64,000 nt of DNA from Stemphylium vesicarium (taxonomy: Eukaryota; Ascomycota; Dothideomycetes; Pleosporales; Pleosporaceae), in NCBI GenBank assembly GCA_004380135.1, contig QXCR01000007.1:310001-374000 (forward strand). Reading direction: 5' to 3'. The stretch's first letter is position 1, and the number at the start of each line of letters is the position of its first letter. Shown piece by piece: positions 1-11,334 of the stretch. A model generated the notes under the pieces. It had not been told where the DNA came from and did not search any database. It worked only from the letters and a program-made list of their open reading frames with translations. Position numbers and translations under genes: made by a program.

Positions 1-1452
1 CTTGCTCTCCATGATCACGAATTGTCAGCGCCTTCAACCACAGACTGCCGTCTAAGTCTTCTTGTTTGCGCTCGTCATTTAGAGTTGCATTAAGGCCGGA
101 GATGATTGCAATCCCACTGAGATGTTGCCCACTATAGCGTTGATCGCTGAACAGCCACAAATTCCATATGCAGAGTAGCGGATCACTATAGTAAGCCACC
201 AACCTCTCCCGTTACCTCGATGGGTGAAGGAAAAGTTGCTAAACTCGTTTTGTGGCCGCGCAGTGGTCTATAAACCCTAAGCTCTATCAACAGCCTGTCT
301 ACGAAGACCACGGTTGCCTAATTATCGTCACATCTGTACCGTTGCAATAGGCGCAGCTTATCCATGCCACCAAAACGCGAGGAAATGACATCTAATACCC
401 ACTGATCGTGGGGTACAACTATCACGCTTGCAGCAGTCTTCATCGCTCTCCCTGGAGTGATTGTAGCTGTTGTAAAACTGTGAAGAATGTGTTCACAATC
501 ACGTTCTCGAGTAAATTGTAAGTCAAAGTTTACAAACCGTCACTTTCAAGATACGAACAGCATCCGCACTTGACATTGTTGTCCGTTCTGTACACTGGTT
601 GCCCAAGGTGTGGCTGTGGCGGATGCCCCAACTGCACCATGATCAGAGTACGCTTGTGCCATTTCCGGCCATCCCATCAACCACCCACACAACGAGTCGA
701 ACTCTTCTCCCCTATACACGGATGATATCGCTGAAGTCTGGACTCTTAACAGACTAACTCTTTCGCAGTGAAAGATCGTCGACATTCCTCATTCAGCAAT
801 GCTCTGCGCTATATACAGTGCCACACAAGGCGCATTCCAGCCCGAGAAGAAGAAAATAGGTAAACGATCGGCTGGTTCCAGGACCATCTCCGCAACCTCC
901 AAGACGAACTTGCTTCGGAAAGACAAGGGTGGGAGGAGCAAGAGGCTCTTGGGAGTTTGCACATCGATTTAGAGATGGCTACGCTCCCTTCGCTAGCAAG
1001 TGTGCCAACGAGGTCTTTGCAGCCTCTAAGCCTGTAACATGATACTATAGCCTCATCATGCTCCTTCACTCGCCCAAGGCCAATGCTACGCTTCCTTTCG
1101 GATGAGTCCCTATTGTCCCTTGGCTTCTGAATCCTCTTCCTTCACTGCTCTACCATTTCCTCGGATACACACTCCTGCATCATGTCCTTCCCAACATCTT
1201 GGGGAGCGTCAAGCAAAACAGCCAATGCACCCGCCAAGGGTGCATGTTTACTCATGGTGGCCTCAGAGTATCTCTACGTAATGCATGTGCTTAGATGTTC
1301 ACTTGCTGCACTTGATTTCAAGGAACGATTTAGCAGCAGATGCGCGCGAAATGTCGCAAACTTCTTTTTTGTGGATGCAGTTCTCGAAAAATACAAGTCA
1401 ATGATGCATGAAGTCTTTCCCCACCAGAGCCCAATGTCCTTGTATTCCATTG
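1..1452. other. intergenic, no gene supported
   Basis: This stretch contains only short overlapping open frames on both strands, none with a recognisable domain, a good start context or plausible splice sites. It lies downstream of the broken DNA ligase-like gene. I see no repeat, tRNA or transposon end in it. Confidence 0.5.
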
Positions 1453-4245
1453 CTACACCTTGATTGCAGCATGTACCTCCACCTTCAGGCTTTTTTTCGC
1501 GTAGATATGAATGATTCCCTCTTGCGAGTCAAAGTCAAACAATCCCAGATTCTTGCTACCATTTGAAACTTGCAGCGGACTGGTAGTTTTCCTTCGTTTG
1601 GCTCTTGGTGGACTGATGAGTTGCGTGACGCTTCTTCTTTTGCCTGCTGTCGAGATGATAGATGGAGCACTGGATGTAGGCAAAATTGAGTTCATGGTTT
1701 TTGATGTTGTTGATCTCAGCGCAGGTAGAGTCAATGGAACGAGGCGCTCCGATATTTTTGCATGTGTGAGCAGTCCTTTGCGAGATGCCGATGAGCTTGT
1801 GCGTTGAACAGTTCCGTCGGCAGACTCCTGGGAAGTTGAGGTACTGTAAGTAAATTGCTGCGACCCTTGGGCTATAGTTGTAACCACGTGACTAGAGTCA
1901 CATGATATTCTATTGTAGCAGGCACTGCCCGGTGGGCAAGTGCACTTACCTCTGAGCTGAGAGCTCCTGTACACGAACATTGCAACACGACAACATATAG
2001 CAATACAATTGTTGATCCGCAGCCTCCAATCCGACACTGCTCACGCAGTTACAATAGTAGTGCTAGGCATCGACCCGAATCCTAATTCGATGGTCGTCCC
2101 GCGCGGTGTCTCTTGAGAAGACTGTGGAGTAGTGCATTGTGTTGTATCATCTGTTGCAGTAGTCGCCTGACTCCCATCCATCTCCCTGACGTACTGCTTG
2201 GCCAGCAACGCGACGTCTTTTGCATGTCCATCGAGTTTGTCAGCATCGGGCACTTCCCATTTCTCCTCAGCCATGCGCTCAAGATCTCTCATAGTGACTG
2301 CGTCTTCCCACGTCCTGTCATGATGAATCTTTTTGACTCGCGGGTGACGTAGCATCTCAAAAGATTCATCTTGGGGTTTTTCGAATCCCCCACCGAGAAT
2401 CTCGGCAATAAAAGGCTTCCTGAATGCGACAGTCATACGTTGATCATAGCACCTGGAATGCTTGATATCGAACTCAGCGATCGAGCCATCCTTACGCAGT
2501 TTCGCCTGCCGATCGTAGCCCTGGATGTTCAAATACTTGGTGTCGGACTTTGAGATGCATTTGTCGATACTCAATCTGGCGACCACTTGGAACCTCGGCT
2601 TTGCACCAGTGCGCTCTACACCATCCTTGTTGATGCAGCATCCCAAATGAAAATGCGTCCAGTGCAAAGGTTTGAGGCTGGTTTTCGGTGCACCCCGCGG
2701 ATCGAAACTAGCTCCAATGACAGCAAAGTCGCCCAGGTCCCGCTCACCACCCATATCGCCTAGGTAGTCCTTCATCTTTATAAAGAAACCTGCTTGACGA
2801 TATCCTTGCTCCGATAGCAGGGCGAAATAAGGCGCATGCGACGGTTTCAGCACGAGTCCTTCTTGGCGTTCGGCAAGGCTCCGGGCGAATGTCTGTTTAA
2901 GGTCTGTTATCCCACCCCCTGTCTTAAAATCCAGCAAGGTCCACTCCGATCGCATTGACCGACTGGGAATGATATGGACAAGGTCGCGAAGAATTCTACG
3001 TCGGTCCTGGAGGCAATGACGTAGAATGGGTTCGTCATCCAGAGCCAGAACATCGAAGAATACGATCATGAGATGTTCCCATTCGTGCGGCAAGGAGTTT
3101 TGTAGCGTACCGATGGATGAGCCCGAACGTGTAATATGTTTCCGTATCTTTGATAACGGCAGTATCTTCTTCTCTCTGTCGTTGTATAATACTATTTCAC
3201 CGAGGATGACGCAGTTCTTTCTGAACAAGCAGTCTGATCGTCCGATGCGGAGAGCGTTGCGGATCGTACTATGTATAGGTTTGCGGTCCGCCGTTGAATC
3301 TTTGCCATTCTTGGAGAAGATCCGCATGTTACTATTTGCGTTTTGTAGGTCGACGTGGATCTCGCAGTACTCGCCATCATGTTTTACTTCGGCGGCTCAT
3401 GCGCGCTTGCCGACGAGCTGTAAGCAATGATTGAAAGACCATGCTTTGTGAAACGTCGGTCGCCCGATCTTGACACCAACCACAGCCTTCAGCTTTTGTG
3501 CTGCTTCGATGCGCATCGGTCTCACGTCGGAGGGTCGAGGCACTGCGGGATAATGGCTCAGTTCTCCTCCTAGCATATCGAAAACGACTTCGAAGGCATT
3601 CTGGAACATCAGTAGTTCCGGTAGTAGAAAACGGTATCTCTCCAACACAAAGGTTTCATCTAGCTCGATTGTGCAGTAATCTCGCAGGATTAGACGGACC
3701 AACCACTTCGCTTCCCAAGATTCCAATCTCACAAGGACCTCTCTTAGCTCCGTATCGGCCTTGAAGCCCCAGTCATGCTGTTCCCTAGTCTTCTCGTCGG
3801 AGAACCTACACTTGGCTGCCAGTTGTACTAGAAGTTGGTCGATTCGTTCGATCGAAAGTGCGTGTTTGCTGGAGAAAGTACCGTCCCACGGCTTCATCGC
3901 ACGTTCGGTGTATGCACCCAAGTCGCCATCGGAGCCCGTCTTCCAGCCATCAAAGAGCGCGCGTTGACCGTGGTTGAAAGCGAGTATACTGGACAGTTTC
4001 TTGGCTAGCAAGGGAGCTTGCAGACCGTACACTCGATCTTTCCTCCGATGTGGGAACAACGCAGAGAGCACAGCTCCACCATTCGTCGCTGGGTCATCGA
4101 GGGCTTCTCTTTGGTTGTAAAACCAGTTGGTAACAGTTTGACGAATACTGTTCTTCTCTCTTTTGGGAGGCAGCCGTGGCCTGTTTGCGGATATATACTC
4201 GATGCTTTACAAGAGGTTACAGATTGCATCAAAAGTAATGGTCAT
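1453..4245 (-). pseudogene. ATP-dependent DNA ligase-like gene with in-frame stops
   Basis: The frame resembles a fungal family of ATP-dependent DNA ligases that is distinct from Lig1 and Lig4. Reading leftwards from an ATG at 4245, one frame carries an N-terminal ligase domain, then the adenylation domain. Visible motifs are the nucleotidyl-acceptor lysine region EVKHDGEY (motif I), FFDVLALDDEPILRHCLQDR (motif III), EGLVLK (motif IV) and IKMKDY (motif V). The frame is interrupted by TAA at 4207-4209 (codon 13), TGA at 3397-3399 (five codons before the motif I lysine) and TGA at 2041-2043. All flanking segments stay in the same phase down to a TAG at 1453. Each stop can be made by one C-to-T change (CAA to TAA, CGA to TGA). 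Motif I normally has Arg where Tyr occurs here. The last TGA could instead be the natural end, or be removed by splicing at GTGAGC or GTAAGT sites nearby. A non-functional copy is the simplest reading; a sequencing error at two or three sites is the main alternative. Confidence 0.75.
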
Positions 4246-5050
4246 GGTAAAGATTCTGATAACCCCGAAAAGATGGTGGATAATGGGACTCTTGTGATTC
4301 GCATGCGCAGCCAGGGAGAACAACGAGTCGCTCCGAGTTGCAGCGTGTATTCCCAGAGGCAACTGCGAGTACGTGCTTGCGTTGAGGCCTCAGTGTCCTC
4401 ATCATAGTCGCGCAAGTATCACCACTGGGAACGCCGATAGTGCAGGGGCAGCCCTGGAATAGAAAGTAGCCTCAGCCGAGGGGATGCCGAGTCTCAATAA
4501 ATCGTCGCGACATAAGAAAAAGCCATGAGCAAAAGTTGGTAGAGACGCGTCCCAACAAATGAGGGTGGGATGAATGAGGGGCACCGCACGCGCCGCTCTC
4601 TACAAAGAAAACGCGCTAATGCGGGTCATCACGGGGTCTCAGGACCGCGTCGAAATGGATGAAGCGGTTTCGATCGCTTGGACCATCATTCTCAGTGCTT
4701 CACACAATGTTGCTTTGACACATGCTAGCCTATACTAACTAGTCGTTACGGATACCCCGCTACCCCTCAAGTGCTGATTTGCAGGGTAATATTTGGTGGT
4801 GTTTTTACTTAATGCCGGCCCACCGGTTAGCGTATACGTCATGATCCATCAAGCTGTTAATCATCCTCGCGCTTCCAAGTGACCGAGCGCGCTTCGATTT
4901 TCCGAAGGTAGGACCTAGATATAAGTGAGGGCGTAGCATCGAGGAAACACCACTAGCTACACTTGAAGCATTGGGGCTCAACGATTGGGTGCGTAGCCTC
5001 CGAATATTGCGTACCAGGTGTACTGACAAGTAGCAGCCTGGATCATCACA
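4246..5050. other. intergenic between divergent genes
   Basis: This is a shared upstream region between the broken ligase gene (-) and the DUF1295-type gene (+). Only short shadow frames are present, and I recognise no element in it. Confidence 0.5.
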
Positions 5051-5872
5051 ATGCCCAATCAACGGGATAATGTGAAGGACCCTCGCTCGGAGGAGTCGAA
5101 GAAAAAGGACCTTATCGCGCGCGGCGACTACACGCCTACACCCGCCGGCAAATTGACCTTCTTCTTGCTCCGCGGCATTGAACCTGCTCTCCAATACTCC
5201 ATCTTGGCTCACGGCTTCGGCACATCTGTCTTACACCGCGTGGGACTCCGAACGTTGCCGCGCGGTCTTCCTGCACACACGGGCATATCGCTGATCGACG
5301 GTCTGGGGTTGTCGCCGTACCGCTTGGTCTTGCTCGGTATGGCAGTTGGCGCGGCGGTCAAACAGAACATTTGGGTAGCAACACTGTCCGGAGAGCCAAT
5401 GCCAGTAGGCGGGGCAGTTGGCATTGCACTGTTCAATGCCGTGTTCAACAGCCTGAGCACCTACGCCTTTCTTACCACCGCAACCTCTGCATCGACCGAA
5501 GGCGACTTCCCGCAACCAGCACTTCTCATTGGAAGCTCGTTATATGTAGTCGGTATCATGACTGAGCTGGTTGCAGAAACCCAGCGCAAGCGTTTCAAGG
5601 CGAACCCGAACAACAAGGGTAAGGCGTATACCGGAGGTCTGTGGAGTTTTGCGCGGCACATCAACTACGGGGGATATACGCTATGGAGAGCGGGATATGC
5701 CATGGTCGGTGGAGGATATACCCTAGGTGCGCTGGTCGGAGCCTTCTTCGCCTGGGATTTCAGCCAGCGTGCTATTCCTATCTTGAACGAGTATTGCGAG
5801 AAGCGCTACGGGGCACAGTGGGAGGAGTTCAAGCAGAAGACGCCCTACCGGTTGCTCCCTTACATTTACTAA
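5051..5872 (+). CDS. DUF1295 / steroid 5-alpha-reductase-like membrane protein
   Basis: An intronless gene for 273 residues. The first ~40 residues are charged and hydrophilic. Several hydrophobic segments follow (roughly residues 85-105, 120-145, 155-175 and 215-240). The C-terminal third (GGLWSFARHINYGGYTLWRA, then YCEKRYGAQWEEFKQKTPYRLLPY) is typical of the DUF1295/ICMT-like superfamily, where the conserved His-Asn-Tyr stretch and the final W..Y...PYR..P motif form the cofactor-binding end. Such proteins are ER-type integral membrane proteins. The fungal members are annotated only by domain and the substrate is unknown, so a reductase role is an inference from the superfamily. The start follows ATCACA and no upstream in-frame alternative is better. 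Confidence 0.85.
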   Translation: MPNQRDNVKDPRSEESKKKDLIARGDYTPTPAGKLTFFLLRGIEPALQYSILAHGFGTSVLHRVGLRTLPRGLPAHTGISLIDGLGLSPYRLVLLGMAVGAAVKQNIWVATLSGEPMPVGGAVGIALFNAVFNSLSTYAFLTTATSASTEGDFPQPALLIGSSLYVVGIMTELVAETQRKRFKANPNNKGKAYTGGLWSFARHINYGGYTLWRAGYAMVGGGYTLGALVGAFFAWDFSQRAIPILNEYCEKRYGAQWEEFKQKTPYRLLPYIY

Positions 5873-8800
5873 GTAGCACCGCACAACGCTGTACATAGCT
5901 GCAGAGGCTGTAATCGAGGTGAGTTCGGAAGGATCCGAAAGCCTCTTGGCCCCAAGGACCCCAAGAACATATCACAACCCGCATGCAAGCTCCACGTGCC
6001 TAGTAAATCCATTCTCGCACTTGCTGCACAAAGGCCTGGTCCATGCATGCATAAAGATCGTATTGCCGTATCACGCTGACGCGCTCCGATATCTCCGAAG
6101 ATTTTTATGCAATAGCACACTTTCCATCACACTCCACAGTCACAACACCACTCACCACAGAGAGCAACAATCTCCGGCTGTTAGCGTCCAAATGCCGGAT
6201 CATCTGACACTCACTTCCCAAAAGAGCATCTCACGATAACGATAACGCTTTTGAAGATACGGCATCCACTCGTCGTAGCACGATGCAGGTGCAATTCTCG
6301 TCAACACGGCATTGTCCGCGCCGAATGCTGTGCTCACACTGCCGTGTCCAAGGGGCATTACTCGCACACGTCCCGCTAAAGATATTGCTATTGCAAAAAG
6401 GATGGTGTGCGATCTAGCATGCATGTAAGAGATCTGCGGACGTTGTGCCACCACCAAGCCCGACGACTTGGGCGCTACAGGCCGTGTGGGTGTATGAGTA
6501 CGAATCATGCGTGGTGGTTGTAGGTGTGCAGTTGCACCTCTAGATAGGCGACGCTTGAAAAAAGTGTGGTACGCCTATGGGAAGAACTAAGCACCATATC
6601 CCACGGGCCGTTGGGGGCACTTGAGAGCTGAAAAGACGACAATGCGCATGTATTCGCTCGTTCGTATGGCTAGTTTTTTTTTTCGATTCGAAGCCGCAAA
6701 AGATGCAACGCGGGGTTCACAGCAACCGAAGGCCCAACAAGCAATGATCTGCGCAATTGCTCAGCGTTCAGCTTTTCAGGGTCTTTGCTGGTGGCGGCTG
6801 ACGGAACGATGTCGCCCTAGGATGATGCTACGCGACGCTACGCCACAGCGGAATTCGGTAGACTGGCGCGCTACTCGTAGCAAAATTGTCCAGTTTTCCC
6901 GAAATACATTGGAAAATACTCGTATCCCCACAGAAAGATTTATCGATAGAACAAACAAGAAGCGCAGACAGTTATTGATGACGGTCAGGAGGTGGCTGTG
7001 GAGACTCGCTAGAAGCTTCTCGGCGATGACCGACGCGATCACCTCGTGCGAAAGTCTGGGTGATCTGCCGGGCAAAATCGACCGACGGTGATGCAGACAG
7101 AGAGCCTCAACATTTTTTCGGTCGGATGTTTCTAGCAGCAAAGATCACGATCTGGAGTTGTTCGGCTGGCCTGGTTCCAAGGTCGAGTGCGTGGTGCTAC
7201 AGAGCGGGGAACGGCTGGTGGTGCATCGACGTGCATACAACCCCACTTGGACTTTGGACACAGGCCGTGGGTGAGGGAGGCTCGAGCAGCCTGTTCATAC
7301 CATCGTCCCATCACGTTAGAGAGGAGACGCGCTTAGGGATGAAACGCTATGCATTTGCCTTGGGCTAGCTTTGGGCCTTGGTCGCATCCCGGTTAGACGT
7401 GCGCCGGGTTGAGCTATGGCGAGGATTAAGCCGGCGGTGCTGGGCGTCATGTTGTGGTGGTCACTGGTGGTAGTGGTGGTGAGGGATTTGACGTTGCCTG
7501 AGGTCATTTCCTCGTATCGAAAAGACCGGCGCTTGGAGGCTATGAAACACCATGCCACCACGGCGGCTCACGAGCGATCGGTCAGAGGTAGTACTCGCGA
7601 AGTGATGTTTAGAGAAGGTGGGTGCAGCGGAGACGATCATGCAATTGCTCGAAGCACGTTTGCCGATGATTCGACGCGGCATGCACATGGTTATGGGATT
7701 CGCAGAAGTTAGCGATATGTATGCGCAGAGCACGACCAGGTCCAGGATACTCGGCATACAGGGCCCAAGGAAGTAGTGGTGAGCCGTAGGCGGCCAGGGC
7801 TCCGCTCCGCTGAGGCGGCTGTTTTGACTACAGTGTGCGCTTCTACAACCTCAATTCCGGTTTTGTCGGGTTAGCAGAGGGCTGCTATGGCCGTGCGACA
7901 AGGGGGAGTCTTCAGGCGCTCGAGCACCGTACAGCAACACGCCATGGCAAAGGTTGGAAGAGGGCCTTTCGTCATTGCCGGTGCTTCGGTGGAGAAGTGG
8001 TTCCCAGGCGTCGGCTCACACATTTCTAGCGCGATCGCCCTCAACGGCAAGCACGGAGAGTACCCAAGATACAAGACACGGCCGCTGCCTCTGGTGGATA
8101 CGCCAGACGCCAGTCCTACATAACCCCATTTCCCTTTTGTTGCCGCACAGCATCTGCTTGCCTACCTGCTATACACCCACCGAATTCACGTTCCTTGCCC
8201 TTTTTCTTACTCCCCGAGTCTCGCGTGCATATTTGCTATTTACTAAGCGGAGCCGGTAACGTTGGATTGGATTGGGCCATCTGTAAGTCAGCAATCCGCG
8301 CGAATCCACTTCCCACGATGCGAGGTTCGCACGCGGTGCACGCACTACGCCTGATTGTTGCAAGCATCAGCTGGCTCGTACCGTGTTTCCAAAACACCCA
8401 GAGGGCTCGTGTTGACCTTTTTCTTTCTTTAGAGTAAGCTTTTCTAGCGTTCCTCGCTGCACGACTGGACCGAGTTACTATTAAGTACCTTGCCCGCCGC
8501 CCGCAACTACGCCAACCCAGACACCCCAAATCACCGCACATCAGCCTCAATTGTGCCATCGTCCCGCGGGGGTTTGACAAATTTCCCCGCCCTTGTAGTG
8601 ATAGTCGCCGTCGCTCCGTCTCACGGCCGAAGACCCCCCAGCATCACGAATTGTTTCCTGACGTCGCCCCATCACATCACCTCAGCCCATCGCCGGAAGC
8701 CGTGGGAAGTCAGTGCAGTACGATTACAGGCCTGCGCGAAACATCGACGCAAGCGGGGCGCCAAGCGACCAAATCCGCCATATCGCCATTGCAGCTACAT

Positions 8801-8957
8801 AAACATCGGCTCCTCTTCACCGTGAGCTTGGACGGTGTCAAAACCAAAGTCGCCATTGTGCTTTTTTCTTTCAACGCAGTCGCCCTTGACGTCAGGGCGC
8901 TGATCCGTGTTTCACTACCCGCGCGTCGTCAAGCAAGCAAGCGAGAGTCAATCCAAG
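5873..8957. other. long intergenic / upstream region
   Basis: About 3.1 kb with no supported protein. Frames of up to 156 codons (for example 6621-7091) lack domains and plausible start context. The last ~800 bases become C/T-rich (8100-8900) and look like the promoter and leader of the gene starting at 8958. Confidence 0.5.
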
Positions 8958-10067
8958 ATGCAGGCCGTCATGGCGCAACCCCCACAGGCCTCCGCCTACG
9001 GGGCAGTTCCTCTCCGCCGCAAACCTATACCGACCCCCGGCGTATCAGTGCGACCCGCTTCACAGCAGCACCAAATCTACAACGACGCCCAGCTAGGACA
9101 TTCACGAACACGAACAACAAGCTCCGGTGTATTTCCCTCCTCGTCGCCCACCACCGCCAACATGAACTCGCAATACCCAACCCAATACCAGAGCAGTCTC
9201 CGCCGCACTCCGACCTCTTCCACAAGCTCTACCAATGGCACCCCGAACCGCTCCAATAGCGGCGCCCTCCGCCGTTCATCTTCCACTCGCTCCGGTGGCA
9301 ACTCACCCACGTCGTACGTCGCGCTGATGCGGAAACAAAAGGCCACTGTATGGTGCGACAGGTCCCAGTACGAAGACCCCCGCATGCTTGCCCAACAACG
9401 GCAAGCGAAGATGCGGGCAAACATGGAGGTAGCAGGCGGACCGCACCATGCTCCACCGCGGAGTGCCTCGGGGGGTTCAAGCATGGCCGGCGGAGTGCGG
9501 TCCAAGATCGGGCGTCATCACGGTCTGCCAAAGGCGTCATTATACGCACCAGTCACCTACGCCGGGTCTGGCGTGCCTATGCGATTGAGTGCTTCGGAAG
9601 TAGACGAGGGCGACGACGAGGATGCAGGGTCGATGAAGAATGGGCAGTACCACCACCGCACCGGTTCCGGTCGCAGCTCCCTGGGTTCAGGACGTCGCAT
9701 GTCGTACGCCAACCCCGTCGGCCGCATATCCTCCAACAGCACCCCGCCACAAAATTCTTCTCCCGACGGCGAGCTTGCCGACCTCAAAGAGGAACCCACG
9801 CCCTCACCCGCCGAATACGATACCAACGCACCCAACGATAACAGCTACTTCCACCACACAAAAACAAACGCCAGCACAGGCAGCGGAAGTAGTGGGGAAC
9901 GCAATTTTGGCGAAGTTGGCCAAATGCCTGCGCCAGGCCTCTTGAAACCTCCTGTTACAGACAAGAAGGTCAGCAAAGATGATCTGGTTAGGAGAGGCAG
10001 TGTGGACGAGAGGACTATGACGATGGGGACGCGACTTTTTGTCGCCAATCCTGATCTTAGTGACTAG
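8958..10067 (+). CDS. conserved fungal low-complexity protein
   Basis: A single exon encoding 369 residues from the ATG at 8958 (context TCCAAG). An in-frame ATG at 8907 would add 17 residues, but it lies in what looks like leader. Most of the protein is disordered (Ser, Thr, Pro, Gly and Asn rich). One compact block is clearly non-random: SYVALMRKQKATVWCDRSQY followed by EDPRMLAQQRQAKMRANME (about residues 119-157), and a shorter block GVRSKIGRHHGLPKASLYAP. I believe these blocks recur in uncharacterised proteins of other filamentous ascomycetes, but I know no function. There are no membrane segments or signal peptide. An acidic stretch (EVDEGDDEDAG) lies near the middle. Confidence 0.75.
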   Translation: MQAVMAQPPQASAYGAVPLRRKPIPTPGVSVRPASQQHQIYNDAQLGHSRTRTTSSGVFPSSSPTTANMNSQYPTQYQSSLRRTPTSSTSSTNGTPNRSNSGALRRSSSTRSGGNSPTSYVALMRKQKATVWCDRSQYEDPRMLAQQRQAKMRANMEVAGGPHHAPPRSASGGSSMAGGVRSKIGRHHGLPKASLYAPVTYAGSGVPMRLSASEVDEGDDEDAGSMKNGQYHHRTGSGRSSLGSGRRMSYANPVGRISSNSTPPQNSSPDGELADLKEEPTPSPAEYDTNAPNDNSYFHHTKTNASTGSGSSGERNFGEVGQMPAPGLLKPPVTDKKVSKDDLVRRGSVDERTMTMGTRLFVANPDLSD

Positions 10068-11334
10068 CATATGAGCAAGAGGCTTACTATTTTTTCTGCG
10101 ATACCCGAAACAACGATTTTACTGCTACCATCACTACTACTAAACTATACACACGAGCACCCAAGACTGAAGGAGAGCCGGCCATTCAAAAGCATGAAAG
10201 TCATTGGCAGCACGATTTTTCTTCACTCCGTTCAGCACACCAGCATTGTTCAGCATCATCATCATTTTTATTCCAACTTTTCTTTACAGCATCCACACAG
10301 GCAACTCCGGGGTGTTATCAGGAGTTTTGCCTTTATTATTTCCTTTTCTGCTTTGAATACGCAACAACACACCACGAGATTTCCTTCTGTCCAAACAGCT
10401 ACAGTTTCTCCTTGCTCTTTACACCTAACTCGCTGAGTCTCAGCGCACCCTGGTGGTTCGCTCGTTATACCACCCCTACTACTACACCTTGTAAATATCA
10501 TATCAGACCACCTACTATACTCGCACTTGCTCCAGAGGCAACGAATCATTGAACACACGCACAAACAAGCACAAACTCTATTCCACTGTTCCTCCCGCCT
10601 GCGTGATTACTCAGTCGCATAGCTGAAGAATGATTCATCATGGCATCACGTCATGCTCCTCACTCGTGCGTCCACGTCACATATCGGCGATCCACTCGTT
10701 TACGGAAACGGAAGCTGCATCTTCCCGTGTGATGAGGCGTGGCAGTGACGGCGCGAAACGTGGATAAAGGGGCGGGAATGACAGGGCTGCTCCGAGCCGA
10801 GTGGTTGGCTCGACGGTGTCGATCATTGCGGGTGTGCCTGCCAAGCCATCCGCTTTGAAGCCTATCATCTACAAAAGGGTGGCGATGAGCATCATGTGTG
10901 TGAAACGTGACTTGTTTGCCATGTAGAGGGTGAAAAATGTTAGTAGCAGGGTTCAAGCTGGCATTGATGCTGGCATCGGCAATAGATTGGATGGTATATC
11001 TGGTCGATGACTTTTGGTGGTTTTCAGGGTCCAGGGAAGGTTCGGGGGACGGAAAGCTTTCCGCATAGTAGTGAGATTGTTGTCGAGATTGCCAACAAAG
11101 TTTGATGGCGAGATCTGAGATCTGCTGGGCGGATATAGCGATAATCAATCAATCTGTTCGGCGATGTTGGTAAATCGAGATTATCCAGGCCCATGTACAT
11201 CACGCGTCCCTGCCAAGATCCCCATTTAGAATACCTCACCGCAACATACGCGCACTACTCTGCAACCCCATCCTTGCGCGATGAACGAATAGACCTGGGA
11301 TCACGCAAAGAGGCCTCCTGACGAAGCAAACACT
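10068..11334. other. intergenic, 3' region and ERG7 promoter
   Basis: The first ~500 bases are A/C/T-rich and fit the 3' untranslated region of the preceding gene. The rest is the upstream region of ERG7. The 162-codon minus-strand frame at 10660-11148 has no recognisable domain. Confidence 0.5.

Noticed and set aside
4181..4210. A 30-nt intron that would remove the first ligase stop codon
   Set aside because: GTAAAG...ACAG is frame-neutral, but 30 nt is shorter than fungal introns known to me, and the removed segment resembles family coding sequence.
6621..7141. Overlapping frames of 156 (+) and 121 (-) codons
   Set aside because: Both strands are open over the same stretch, neither is recognisable, and no splice or start context supports them.
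10660..11148. 162-codon minus-strand frame upstream of ERG7
   Set aside because: His/Arg/Ser-rich random composition, and it lies in the ERG7 promoter.
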